This document shows, one piece after another, positions 8,184 to 17,523 of a DNA stretch of 64,000 nucleotides (positions are counted from its first letter, which is position 1; each line of letters starts with the position of its first letter). The notes beneath the pieces are model-generated. The model did no database searches. It had not been told where the DNA came from and saw only the letters and a list, made by a program, of their open reading frames with translations. A program made the position numbers and the translations under genes. Origin of the DNA: Serpens sp035497915 (GTDB lineage Bacteria > Pseudomonadota > Gammaproteobacteria > Pseudomonadales > Pseudomonadaceae); contig NZ_DATJCS010000020.1 in NCBI RefSeq assembly GCF_035497915.1, forward strand, positions 13,278 to 77,277. Reading direction: 5' to 3'.

Positions 8184-8367
8184 TGACGGCCACGGCGATT
8201 CCCTACGGCATCAACAGGTTTTAAACCGGTGGGGTTTTCGGCTCGTCAAAGGTTTTTGGTTATATTGAAATGGCGCGGATGGGCGGATAAGCCAGATAGT
8301 GAGAGCCTGACAAAAAGAGTAGGCTTCAATCTTGGGTTAAACGTAGATTAATTAACTTGAGCAGATC

Positions 8368-8829
8368 TTGCAGCCGAGTATTAACAGACCCATGCGCCGC
8401 GCCTACCTCGACACCGAATTCACCGACCTCAATCCCTACACCTACAAGCTGATCAGCCTGGCCCTGGTCGTTCCGGGCGGCCCTGAGTTCTATGTGGAGC
8501 TTACCGATCACTGGGTCGAGGACGATTGCTCGGACTTCGTTCGCGAGATCGTCCTGCCGCAGCTGGAGCTGAAGGCTCACGGACGCACGACGGATCAGGC
8601 GCGAACCGAGCTGCTGGAGTTTCTTCGGAAGCTCGGGCCGGTCGAGATCGTCAGTGATGCGGTGATGTGGGACTGGCCGTTACTGCTGTGGCTGGCCGGC
8701 GCCGCTGGTTTGCCGGACGGGGTGACGGCCGGGCGGATCAGCAGCGATATCGAGTTCGAGGATCTGGGCTATGAGCCACCCCACCATGCGCTGCAGGATG
8801 CCCGGCTGCTGGCGGCGCTGGGGTGCTGA
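8368..8829 (+). CDS. DnaQ-like 3'-5' exonuclease family protein
   Basis: About 145-153 aa. The product carries YLDTEFTDL near the N-terminus, the DEDD exonuclease motif I with acidic pair D-x-E. It ends with PPHHALQDARLLAAL, which fits motif III (H-x4-D). A middle motif II acidic residue may be in SDAVMWDWPLLL. This points to a small RNase T/DnaQ-fold nuclease acting on RNA or DNA ends. The start is uncertain: TTG at 8368, or ATG at 8392 giving MRRAYLDTEF; neither has a strong ribosome site. It is convergent with alkA, with 4 bp between stops. GC content returns to the genome norm here. Confidence 0.8.
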   Translation: MQPSINRPMRRAYLDTEFTDLNPYTYKLISLALVVPGGPEFYVELTDHWVEDDCSDFVREIVLPQLELKAHGRTTDQARTELLEFLRKLGPVEIVSDAVMWDWPLLLWLAGAAGLPDGVTAGRISSDIEFEDLGYEPPHHALQDARLLAALGC

Positions 8830-8833
8830 GCGT

Positions 8834-9721
8834 TCATCCACCGCCCGCATAACGCTCCCACAGATAAACCGCCGCGTACGCCCGCCACGGCCGCCAGGCC
8901 TCGGCGCGTAGCTTCAGTTCCCGTGCACTGATCCCGCCTGGCCCCCACACCGGTGACTTGAGCAGGCCCAGGTCGGCGGCGGGAAAGGCATCCACCGCAC
9001 CGAAGCCGCGTAGCGCGATGTACTCGGCCGTCCAGGGGCCGATGCCGGGCAGGGCGCAAAGGCGCTCGACCAGCGCGTCGGCGCCATCTTCCAGGTGCAA
9101 TGGAAAGCTGCCATCGGCCACCGCGGTGGCCAGGCGCTGCAACGCCAGCACCCGTTTGGCGGGCATGCCGATGGCGGACAGGTCGGCGCTGGCGAGCTGT
9201 TCAGGTGTGGGAAAGAGACGCTGCGGGCCATCCGTGGGCGCATCCGCCAGGGGCTCGCCGAGCCGCGCCACCAGGCGGTTGGTGATGGTCACCGCCGCCT
9301 TGACGGTGACCTGCTGGCCGACGATGGCGCGCACGGCCTGCTCGAACGGGTCGAATGCGGTGGGCAGGCGCAGGCCGGGCATGTTGGCCACCAGCGGTCC
9401 CAGCAGGGCGTCGCTGGAAAAGTGCGTGACGATGGCCTGCGGGTCGGCATCCAGATCGAACATGCGCCGCACCCGGCTGACCAACGCGGCGCTAACGGGC
9501 ATGGCGGACGGGCTGATCCGCAACTCCAGGGTGTTCCTCGCCGCTTGCGGCCGCACCGCAAACCAGCCGGTCACTGAACCGATGCGCAGGCTGCGGCAAT
9601 AGCCGTCGACGCTGAGGGTTTCCACGCCGGGCAACAGGCGCAGGGCGAAGTGACGCTGGAATTGTTGCCAATCCCAGGGCGGCAGGTAGGGAAGGTGGAG
9701 GGTTTCGGCGTCGGCGTTCAT
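8834..9721 (-). CDS. alkA: DNA-3-methyladenine glycosylase II (AlkA type)
   Basis: A 295-aa base-excision repair glycosylase that removes alkylated purines from DNA. The N-terminal ~110 residues look like the AlkA N-terminal domain. FDPFEQAVRAIVGQQVTVKAA marks the start of the HhH-GPD core. LPGIGPWTAEYIALRGFG is the helix-hairpin-helix, and the following VDAFPAADLGL contains the catalytic aspartate. This is the length of stand-alone AlkA or the C-terminal half of Ada-AlkA fusions; no Ada domain is attached. Start at ATG 9721, which faces away from the GIY-YIG gene, leaving a shared upstream region that holds a FliA-like promoter on the other strand. Confidence 0.92.
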   Translation of the reverse strand: MNADAETLHLPYLPPWDWQQFQRHFALRLLPGVETLSVDGYCRSLRIGSVTGWFAVRPQAARNTLELRISPSAMPVSAALVSRVRRMFDLDADPQAIVTHFSSDALLGPLVANMPGLRLPTAFDPFEQAVRAIVGQQVTVKAAVTITNRLVARLGEPLADAPTDGPQRLFPTPEQLASADLSAIGMPAKRVLALQRLATAVADGSFPLHLEDGADALVERLCALPGIGPWTAEYIALRGFGAVDAFPAADLGLLKSPVWGPGGISARELKLRAEAWRPWRAYAAVYLWERYAGGG

Positions 9722-9743
9722 GGCGTGGAGCTTAGCAAGACGT

Positions 9744-9826
9744 CAAAAGATAACGTTGCTTTGCACCCTACAGTTTTCCGCCGTCCCATCGATAACCCTT
9801 CAAAATAACAGCCGTTACGGCTTCGG
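9744..9826 (+). repeat. Duplicated ~80 bp leader, copy 1
   Basis: This segment aligns almost base for base with 11061-11142: shared blocks include TTTGC-CCC, CAGTTT, CCATCGATAACCCTTC and TTACGGCTTCG. The copies flank the GIY-YIG and GNAT genes, so one probably arose from the other when that pair was inserted or duplicated. Confidence 0.85.
9769..9795 (+). promoter_or_regulatory. FliA (sigma-28)-like promoter upstream of the GIY-YIG gene
   Basis: TACAGTTT, an 11-bp spacer and ATCGATAA match the flagellar sigma consensus (TAAAGTTT, N11, GCCGATAA) at 7 of 8 and 6 of 8 positions with exact spacing. The same arrangement stands before the chemoreceptor gene at 11162. Confidence 0.65.
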
Positions 9827-9838
9827 ATGAGGTCCTGT

Positions 9839-10483
9839 TTGAAAGTGTCTTTGCCACTCCAAATCGTGTATGTGCTGACGAACCCTGCAATGCCCGGGCT
9901 CATAAAGATTGGTTCCACTACGCAGGGCGAGGTCGACGTTCGAATGAAACAGTTGTACAGCACGGGAGTTCCGGTGCCGTTTGACTGTGCTTATGCTTGT
10001 AGGGTCCCGGACGCCTATAAAGTTGAGAAGGCTCTTCATGATGCATTTGGAATGCACCGAGTTAACCCGAACCGTGAGTTTTTCAAGATCGAGCCGGAGC
10101 GGGTTGTCGCTATTCTCAAGTTGCTCCATGTAGAGGAAGCCACTCAGATGATCGAGGATGCCATCGAGTCTGGTGCTACCAAAGCCGATCTCCAAGCTGC
10201 TGAGCATGTGAAACAGGCGCGGCGCCCGCGCATGGATTTCCTTGAGTTGGGAATTCAGGTTGGCTCGGTGCTAATAGCGACACAAGCAGGGGAAGAAGCA
10301 GTTGTTGTAGGTCCGAAAACCGTTTCTTTTAAGGGGCAGGACTGCTCCCTTACGCACGCAACCCGAAAGGTCTTGGGGTTGCCGGACGATTATTCGATCC
10401 AGCCTTCCCCCTATTGGACATTTAATGGGAAAACGGTAAAGGAAATATACGAAGAATTTCATGCTGATGGCGATGAAGATTAG
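9839..10483 (+). CDS. GIY-YIG (T5orf172-like) domain protein
   Basis: About 214 aa. The N-terminal ~85 residues match the T5orf172/MUG113 branch of the GIY-YIG nuclease superfamily: IVYVLTNPAMPGLIKIG (the IVY...KIG pair), an arginine in VRMKQL, VEKALHDAF and NREFFKI. A helical linker follows. A C-terminal module (about residues 155-214) has ATRKVLGLPDD and PYWTFNGKTVKEIYEEF, a pattern seen attached to nuclease or restriction-type proteins; I cannot name it firmly. A TTG at 9839 is the likely start, because GAGG lies 6 nt upstream; ATG 9827 has no ribosome site. Base composition is lower in GC than the neighbours. Target unknown. Confidence 0.75.
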   Translation: MKVSLPLQIVYVLTNPAMPGLIKIGSTTQGEVDVRMKQLYSTGVPVPFDCAYACRVPDAYKVEKALHDAFGMHRVNPNREFFKIEPERVVAILKLLHVEEATQMIEDAIESGATKADLQAAEHVKQARRPRMDFLELGIQVGSVLIATQAGEEAVVVGPKTVSFKGQDCSLTHATRKVLGLPDDYSIQPSPYWTFNGKTVKEIYEEFHADGDED

Positions 10484-10604
10484 AGCGCGGTTTCGCCGAG
10501 TTGATGGTGCGCTTGAGTGGCAAGCTTAGGCGGATGTCTGAGGACTGAGCTGATTCAGGGTTTACGAAATTCCGCTTTCTCGGGGAGTATTTGGAGTAAT
10601 GGTC

Positions 10605-11024
10605 ATGCCCATCGAATACAAGATCAGCGCGCCCATCACCGTGGATCAGTTCATCGACCTGCTGTCGCGCTCGACCCTGGGTGAACGGCGCCCCATCCAG
10701 GATCGCGAGTGCATGGCGGGCATGCTTGAAAATGCCAACCTGGTGGTCAGCGCCTGGGAGGCGGACAGGCTGGTCGGCATTGCCCGCTCGATGACGGACT
10801 TTCACTACGCCTGTTACCTGTCGGATCTGGCTGTTTGCCAATCCCGGCAGAAGTGCGGCATCGGCAAGCAACTGCAGGACATCACGCAACGCCAGCTCGG
10901 CCCGCGCTGCAAGCTGATCCTTATTGCCGCCCCGGCGGCGAATACCTACTACGAGCATGTCGGATTCACAAACAATCCGCGCTGCTGGGTGCTGGAGCGT
11001 GATGCCCGTGTCGGCGGTAAATAG
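10605..11024 (+). CDS. GNAT family N-acetyltransferase
   Basis: A 139-aa acetyltransferase-like protein. It has the GNAT order of motifs: LVVSAWEADRLVGIARSM (strands 2-4), then YLSDLAVCQSRQKCGIGKQL, where the Q/R-x-x-G-x-G/A acetyl-CoA loop appears as QKCGIG. The closing helix NTYYEHVGF follows. Substrate unknown. ATG 10605 is chosen because GGAG (10593-10596) is 8 nt upstream; the ATG at 10599 is only 2 nt from it. It sits with the GIY-YIG gene between the two copies of the FliA-promoter leader. Confidence 0.85.
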   Translation: MPIEYKISAPITVDQFIDLLSRSTLGERRPIQDRECMAGMLENANLVVSAWEADRLVGIARSMTDFHYACYLSDLAVCQSRQKCGIGKQLQDITQRQLGPRCKLILIAAPAANTYYEHVGFTNNPRCWVLERDARVGGK

Positions 11025-11060
11025 ACGGATTTAGGGCTTTTTTACGGTCTTTTTGACGCC

Positions 11061-11142
11061 AGAAAATAACTCCCTTTGCGCCCCTTCAGTTTCCTCCCGT
11101 TCCATCGATAACCCTTCGAATAAAAAGGCCATTACGGCTTCG
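11061..11142 (+). repeat. Duplicated ~80 bp leader, copy 2
   Basis: Homologous to 9744-9826. It ends just before the ribosome site of the chemoreceptor gene, so this is the more likely original location. Confidence 0.85.
11085..11111 (+). promoter_or_regulatory. FliA (sigma-28)-like promoter of the chemoreceptor gene
   Basis: TTCAGTTT, 11 bp, ATCGATAA, located 51 bp before the ATG at 11162. Chemoreceptor genes in Pseudomonas are commonly in the FliA regulon, which supports the assignment. Confidence 0.7.
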
Positions 11143-11161
11143 AATCTCAGGGAGTAGTTCG

Positions 11162-13135
11162 ATGGGTTGGCAGGGTTTGGCGCTGCGCACGCGCCTGTTT
11201 GTGGTTTCCTCGCTGGTGCTGGTGCTGACAGTGGTGCTGGTGGTGGGCTTCCAGTCGTATCTGACCAGCCAGGATCAGCTGCGCCGGCTGCAGGAGCAGG
11301 AGCTGCCGGGGCGGATGCAGACCATCGCGGCAGGCATCCGCAGTCAGCTCACGCTGGCCATCAACGGTTCCGAGGCGCTGGCCAACAACGTGTTCATCCA
11401 GGACTGGGCGCGCGCCGGCGCGCCGCTGGATCGCCTGCCCGACATGCGCCGGGCCATGGACCATACCCTGAAGTCCCTGGGCGCCAACGCGGTGTTCATG
11501 GCGGTGCGCACTCCGGACGGCGGCGTGCGCTACCACCACCTGGAAGGCAGCAAGCTGCAATGGCGGCCGATGTCGGAAAGCAACGCCGATGACGGCTGGT
11601 ATTTCGATTACCTCAAGCGCAACGCCGTCTACGAGCTGAACCTGGACACCAACTCGCTCGGTTCCCAGGGTTTGCAGATCTTCGTCAATTACCGCAGCGC
11701 GCAGACCGACGACCAGGGCCGTCCGCTGCTGGTGGCCGGTGGGGCGATGAACATGGAACAGCTGGCCAGCATGATCCGCAACTACCGCTTCGGCGACTCC
11801 GGCCAGGTGATGCTGGTGCAGCCCGGCGGGCTGGTGGACATCCACCCGGATGCCCGTCAGGCCGGCAACCTGAACCTCTCCGGCCAGGCGGCCTTCAAGG
11901 CGCTGATGGCCAACGACTGGGCGCCGGTGCGCGATCGCAAGCTGGTCATCGAGCAACTGGAGTTCGGCGGCCAGCCGACCTTCGCGGGCGCGCTGCACCT
12001 GCCGGATCTGCAGCGCTATCTGGTGGTCACCCAGCCGGTGCGCGAGACCGTCGCCGACATCACGGCCAACCGCCGCATCACCCTGGGGGTGGGCCTGGTG
12101 CTGCTGGTGCTGGGCCTGCTGGTGCTCTACCCGCTGGCCGGCCGCCTGACCCGGCCGCTGGGCGAGTTGCGCAACCAGCTCAAGCGCATCAGTGACAGCC
12201 TGCAACTGGACCAGCCGCTGCAGACCCGCGACCAGGCGGAGATCGGCGAGATGTGCGCCCAGCTCAACCAGTTTCTCGCGCGGCTGCGCGAGACCATCGG
12301 CGCGGTACGCCAGACCAGCGACGCGGTGCAGGGCATCACCAGCGAGCTGGAGGTGGGCGCGGTCCAGGCCACCCAGGCGTTCCACGATCAGCAGGCCACC
12401 CTGCGGGTGGTCAATCAGGATCTCGACCACCTGAGCCAAAACGTGCACAGCATCGCCGGCCTCGCGGGCGAGGCGGCGGTGTCGTCAGACCAGGGCAGCC
12501 GTCTGCTGGAGCAGGCCCATCGGCAGATCGACGCCAGCCACGCGGCGATCACCCGCCTGACCGGCGACATGCAGGCCAACATCGAGCAGCTGCAGGTGCT
12601 GCAGACCCATAGCGGCGAGATCACCCATGTGCTGGAGGTGATCCGCGGCATTTCCGAGCAGACCAACCTGCTGGCGCTCAACGCGGCCATCGAGGCGGCA
12701 CGGGCCGGTGAACAGGGTCGTGGCTTCGCTGTGGTCGCCGACGAGGTGCGCGCCCTGGCGCAGCGCACGCAGAGCTCGACCACCGAGATCCAGCAGACCA
12801 CCGACCTGCTGCGCCAGGCCTCCAACCAGATGGCCGAGCGTATCGCCGCAAGCGCGCAGAACACCGAGGAAGGCATGCAGCAGCTGGCCCAGGCGCGCAA
12901 CGAGCTGGGGCAACTGCAGCAGGGCCTGCAGCGGGTGTTCCAGATGAACCGCTCGATCGCCGAGGCCACCGAGGAGCAGAACGCCTCCGTGGCCGACACC
13001 CATCGCAGCCTGCAATCGCTGGCCGACCAGGGGCAGCAGGCGGTGGTGATGGCCGAGCAGGCCACCGCCGCCACCAAGCGCCTGGCGGTGCTGATTCGCG
13101 AGCTGCATGCGCGCACGCAGCGGTTTCATTGCTGA
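11162..13135 (+). CDS. Methyl-accepting chemotaxis protein with large periplasmic sensor
   Basis: A 657-aa transmembrane chemoreceptor. One membrane helix lies at residues ~10-32, followed by a periplasmic region of ~270 residues (Cache-like; GSQGLQIFVNYRSAQ and GDSGQVMLVQPGGLVDIHP are typical of PAS-like sensor strands). A second helix (LGVGLVLLVLGLLVLYPLAG) leads into a HAMP segment (RPLGELRNQLKRI) and the cytoplasmic signalling hairpin. The hairpin tip EQTNLLALNAAIEAARAGEQ and GRGFAVVADEVRALAQRT is intact. No C-terminal CheR-docking pentapeptide is present. The ligand is unknown. GGGAG 7 nt before the ATG supports the start. It is preceded by a FliA-like promoter. Confidence 0.95.
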   Translation: MGWQGLALRTRLFVVSSLVLVLTVVLVVGFQSYLTSQDQLRRLQEQELPGRMQTIAAGIRSQLTLAINGSEALANNVFIQDWARAGAPLDRLPDMRRAMDHTLKSLGANAVFMAVRTPDGGVRYHHLEGSKLQWRPMSESNADDGWYFDYLKRNAVYELNLDTNSLGSQGLQIFVNYRSAQTDDQGRPLLVAGGAMNMEQLASMIRNYRFGDSGQVMLVQPGGLVDIHPDARQAGNLNLSGQAAFKALMANDWAPVRDRKLVIEQLEFGGQPTFAGALHLPDLQRYLVVTQPVRETVADITANRRITLGVGLVLLVLGLLVLYPLAGRLTRPLGELRNQLKRISDSLQLDQPLQTRDQAEIGEMCAQLNQFLARLRETIGAVRQTSDAVQGITSELEVGAVQATQAFHDQQATLRVVNQDLDHLSQNVHSIAGLAGEAAVSSDQGSRLLEQAHRQIDASHAAITRLTGDMQANIEQLQVLQTHSGEITHVLEVIRGISEQTNLLALNAAIEAARAGEQGRGFAVVADEVRALAQRTQSSTTEIQQTTDLLRQASNQMAERIAASAQNTEEGMQQLAQARNELGQLQQGLQRVFQMNRSIAEATEEQNASVADTHRSLQSLADQGQQAVVMAEQATAATKRLAVLIRELHARTQRFHC

Positions 13136-13148
13136 AAGCACAGCGTAA

Positions 13149-13293
13149 CTGAAGCCGCTCCACGGTCCGTGGGAGGGGCTTCAGCCGCGACGCTTTCGTG
13201 CGGGCCTGGGCCAGAAGATCGCGACTGAAGTCGCTCCTACAGGATCCGTGCAGCGGCTGCGCGCGGCCTGTAGGAGCGGCTTCAGCCGCGATC
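13149..13293. repeat. Cluster of three or four REP palindromes
   Basis: Repeated GGAGCGGCTTCAGCCGCGA-type units in both orientations fill the convergent gap between the chemoreceptor and atoE. One unit carries the ACT/AGT variant (GCGACTGAAGTCGCTCCTA). Confidence 0.85.
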
Positions 13294-13326
13294 AGGGATG
13301 CACCGAAGCGACGCCCCGGCCGGCGC

Positions 13327-14670
13327 TCAGGCCAGGAAGTAGAACGCGCCGCAGATCACCACGCCCGAGTACAGCAGCATCATCAGGCAGTAGCCCATGA
13401 TGTCGCGCGCGCCGAGGCCGACGATTCCGAGCAGCGGCAGTGCCCAGAACGGCTGGATCATGTTGGTCCAGGCGTCGCCCCAGGCGATGGCCATGGCGGT
13501 GACGGTGGGCGAGACGCCGAGGGCCTGCGCCGCCGGCAGCATGATCGGACCCTGCACCGCCCACTGGCCGCCGCCGGAGGGCACGAACACGTTGACCACG
13601 CCGGCGCTGAGGAAGGCCAGCAGCGGGAAGGTGTCCGCCGAGGACCAGGAGATGAACGCCTCGGTGATCTGCCGGCCGAGCGAGATGCCCTCGGCGTTGG
13701 CGCCCATCATCATGCCCATGATGCCGGCGTAGAACGGGAACAGCAGGACGATGCCGCCGATGCCGCGCACGCTCTCGTCCACCGCGCGCATGTAGCGCTC
13801 CGGGGTTCCGTGCAGCAGCAGGCCGCAGAACAGGAAGATGGCGATCACCACGTCCAGGCCGAGCACGAAGCCCTTGCTGCTGAAGTGGTTGAACAGGTAG
13901 ACCGCCGCCAGGGCGACCAGCGCCAGGCCGAGGATGCGACTGTCGTCCAGGCGCTGTGCCGGGGTCTCCCGGGCCGGCTGTGCGGCGCGCGTTTCCACCA
14001 GCTTGGCCGGGTCGGCCACCTTGACGTCCCGACGCGGGTGCATGGCGCGGTTGAGCAGCGGCAGGCCGATCACCAGCAGGGCGACGATGGTCAGGTTCAG
14101 CGGGCTGAACAGGGTTTCGGTGATGCTCACCGGGCTGGTGAGCACGCCGGCGGTGATGCGCGCCAGATCCGGGCCGCCGCTGGCCATCGACAGCGGGATC
14201 GAGCCGGCGAGGCCGCCGTGCCAGACCAGGAAGCCGGAATAGGCCGAGGCCACCAGCAACGGATAGTCGACGCCCTGCACCTGGCGGGCCAGGGCGCGGG
14301 CGAACACCGCGCCGATCACCAGGCCGAAGCCCCAGTTGACCCAGCAGCCGACCAGCGCCACCAGGGTGACCATGATGATGGCCTGCCCGGGCGTGCGGGC
14401 CATGCCGGCCAGGCGGTCGAGCTGACGGTTGACGATGGGAGCGCTGGCCAGGGCATGGCCGGTGACGAAGATCAGCGCCATCTGCATGGCGAAGCCGAGC
14501 AGGGTCCAGAAGCCGCCGCTCCAGTGTTGCACCATGCGTGGCAGGGATTGGTCGGTGGAGAGCATGCCGGCGATCAGCACGGCAAGGGTGAGCAGTGCGG
14601 AGAATACGAAGGGTGAGGGCAGGTAGCGCTGCACCAGACCCACGCTCATGCGGGTGAGGGTGTTGAACAT
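13327..14670 (-). CDS. atoE: Short-chain fatty acid transporter, AtoE family
   Basis: A 447-aa inner-membrane carrier with about 12 hydrophobic segments, of the AtoE/short-chain fatty acid permease family (PF02667-type). It begins MFNTLTRMSVGLVQRYLPSP, and internal segments such as FVPSGGGQWAVQGPIMLPAA and WGDAWTNMIQPFWALPLLGI are characteristic. It probably imports acetoacetate or butyrate-type acids for the CoA-transferase and thiolase encoded upstream on the same strand. It is the last gene of the dhcA-dhcB-atoB-atoE run, 124 bp after atoB. The gap is long enough for partial independent expression, but no promoter was recognised. Confidence 0.92.
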   Translation of the reverse strand: MFNTLTRMSVGLVQRYLPSPFVFSALLTLAVLIAGMLSTDQSLPRMVQHWSGGFWTLLGFAMQMALIFVTGHALASAPIVNRQLDRLAGMARTPGQAIIMVTLVALVGCWVNWGFGLVIGAVFARALARQVQGVDYPLLVASAYSGFLVWHGGLAGSIPLSMASGGPDLARITAGVLTSPVSITETLFSPLNLTIVALLVIGLPLLNRAMHPRRDVKVADPAKLVETRAAQPARETPAQRLDDSRILGLALVALAAVYLFNHFSSKGFVLGLDVVIAIFLFCGLLLHGTPERYMRAVDESVRGIGGIVLLFPFYAGIMGMMMGANAEGISLGRQITEAFISWSSADTFPLLAFLSAGVVNVFVPSGGGQWAVQGPIMLPAAQALGVSPTVTAMAIAWGDAWTNMIQPFWALPLLGIVGLGARDIMGYCLMMLLYSGVVICGAFYFLA

Positions 14671-14794
14671 GAGTGACGCCTCTTTCTTATGTTTGTTGGG
14701 CTTTATCGGTCGGGCGCGGTAACGCCCAGGGGTGCGGCGCGGGTATGCCGCAGCCCGGCGGTCACGCCGGGCGCTTACAGGTCTCCTTTGGAAA

Positions 14795-15973
<1,179 letters not shown>

Positions 15974-16029
15974 GGGAACTCCTGACATGCGTCGGGCCGC
16001 GCCGAAGATCGGCATGGCCCGGTTGATGG

Positions 16030-16686
16030 CTAGAACTGCATTTCCGGAACCTGCTCCGGCACGATCAGCTTGCCGGCGGTCTTGGCGACGATTTCCTCGA
16101 CGCTCACCCCCGGCGCGCGCTCGCGCAGGATGAAGGCGCCGTTGTCGATCTCCAGCCAGGCCAGGTCGGTGAGCACGGTGCGGATGCAGCCGGCGCCGGT
16201 CAGCGGCAGGCTGCAGCGGTCCAGCAGCTTGGATTCGCCGTCCTTGGAGGCGTGGGTCATCACCACGATGATGTTCTCGGCGCCGGCTACCAGGTCCATG
16301 GCGCCACCCATGCCCTTGACCAGCTTGCCGGGGATCATCCAGGAGGCGATGTTGCCCTGCACATCCACCTCGAAGGCGCCGAGCACGGTCAGGTCGACGT
16401 GGCCGCCACGGATCATGGCGAAGGAGTCGGCGGAGTCGAAGATCGCCGCGCCGGGCAGGGCGGTGACCGTCTGCTTGCCGGCGTTGATCATGTCGGCGTC
16501 CAGCTCGGCTTCGGTGGGGAACGGGCCCATGCCGAGCAGGCCGTTCTCCGACTGCAGCAGCACCTGCATGCCCTCGGGCACGTAGTTGGCCACCAGGGTG
16601 GGGATGCCGATGCCGAGGTTCACGTAGTAGCCGTCGCGCAGTTCGCGCGCCACACGCTGGGCCATCTGTTCGCGGGTCAGTGCCAT
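16030..16686 (-). CDS. dhcB: 3-oxoacid/dehydrocarnitine CoA-transferase, beta subunit
   Basis: A 218-aa small subunit of a family I CoA-transferase (AtoA/ScoB type). The catalytic glutamate lies in LLQSENGLLGMGP; GGHVDLTVLGAFEVD and GMGGAMDLVAGAENI are conserved. The ATG at 16686 follows GAGGAG. It pairs with the alpha-subunit gene 14 bp upstream. Synteny (LysR, alpha, beta, thiolase, AtoE) is as in P. aeruginosa PA1998-PA2002, where these genes are named dhcAB and linked genetically to carnitine catabolism. Biochemically it could equally act on acetoacetate, so atoA is an alternative name. Confidence 0.92.
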   Translation of the reverse strand: MALTREQMAQRVARELRDGYYVNLGIGIPTLVANYVPEGMQVLLQSENGLLGMGPFPTEAELDADMINAGKQTVTALPGAAIFDSADSFAMIRGGHVDLTVLGAFEVDVQGNIASWMIPGKLVKGMGGAMDLVAGAENIIVVMTHASKDGESKLLDRCSLPLTGAGCIRTVLTDLAWLEIDNGAFILRERAPGVSVEEIVAKTAGKLIVPEQVPEMQF

Positions 16687-16700
16687 GGCGATTTCTCCTC

Positions 16701-17399
16701 TCAGCCGCGCAGCGTGCGTTTTTCGATGCGTTTTTCGAAGGTGCCCTGGATCAGGCGGTCCACGTAGATGCCGGGGGTGTGGATCTGCGTCGGGTCCAGC
16801 TCGCCGGGGGCGACGATTTCCTCCACTTCCACCACGGTGATACGCCCGGCCATGGCCGCCAGCGGGTTGAAGTTCTGCGCGGTGTGGCGGTAGATCACGT
16901 TGCCGTAGTGGTCGGCCTTCCAGCCCTTGACGATGGCGAAGTCGCCCTTGATGGCGCGTTCGAGGATGTAGTGACGGCCGTCGAACACGCGCACTTCCTT
17001 GCCGTCGGCGACCGGGGTGCCGTAGCCGGTGGCGGTGAAAAATGCGGGGATGCCGGCGCCGCCGGCGCGCAGCTTCTCGGCCAGGGTGCCTTGCGGGGTG
17101 AGTTCCACTTCCAGTTCGCCGCTGAGCAGTTGCTGCTCGAACAGCGCGTTCTCGCCGACGTAGGAGGCGATCATCTTGCGGATCTGCCGGTCTTCCAGCA
17201 GCACGCCGAGGCCGAAGCCGTCCACGCCGCAGTTGTTGGAGACCACGGTGAGGTCGCGCACGCCACGGCGGCGGATCTCGGCGATCAGATTCTCGGGGAT
17301 GCCACACAGACCGAAGCCGCCGGCCAGTACGGTCATGCCGTCCTGCAGGCCGTCGAGGGCTTCCGCGTAGCTGCCTACGCGCTTGTCGAGTCCACTCAT
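16701..17399 (-). CDS. dhcA: 3-oxoacid/dehydrocarnitine CoA-transferase, alpha subunit
   Basis: A 232-aa large subunit of the same family I CoA-transferase (AtoD/ScoA type). It shows the CoA-transferase 1 signature GMTVLAGGFGLCGIPENLI near residues 20-40, NNCGVDGFGLG, and the GGAGIPAFFTATGYGTP segment. AGAGG upstream of ATG 17399 supports the start. It is first in the minus-strand operon and divergent from the LysR gene with 124 bp between starts, a layout in which the LysR protein usually controls the operon. The substrate preference (acetoacetate against dehydrocarnitine-derived acids) cannot be told from sequence. Confidence 0.92.
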   Translation of the reverse strand: MSGLDKRVGSYAEALDGLQDGMTVLAGGFGLCGIPENLIAEIRRRGVRDLTVVSNNCGVDGFGLGVLLEDRQIRKMIASYVGENALFEQQLLSGELEVELTPQGTLAEKLRAGGAGIPAFFTATGYGTPVADGKEVRVFDGRHYILERAIKGDFAIVKGWKADHYGNVIYRHTAQNFNPLAAMAGRITVVEVEEIVAPGELDPTQIHTPGIYVDRLIQGTFEKRIEKRTLRG

Positions 17400-17523
17400 T
17401 CTTGGGTGCCTCTTGTTGTTGTTGGGAGGGCAGGGGCACTGCCAGGCGTGCGCCCAAGCTTCGGTGCTGGGGTGTTATTTGTTAAGTTTGTTTTTCCTCG
17501 CCATTGATCAGGAAAATAAAACA

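Noticed and set aside
13149..13293. Clustered repeats that could suggest a CRISPR array
   Set aside because: The repeats are palindromic REP units in alternating orientation with unequal spacing. No spacers of equal length and no cas genes are seen.
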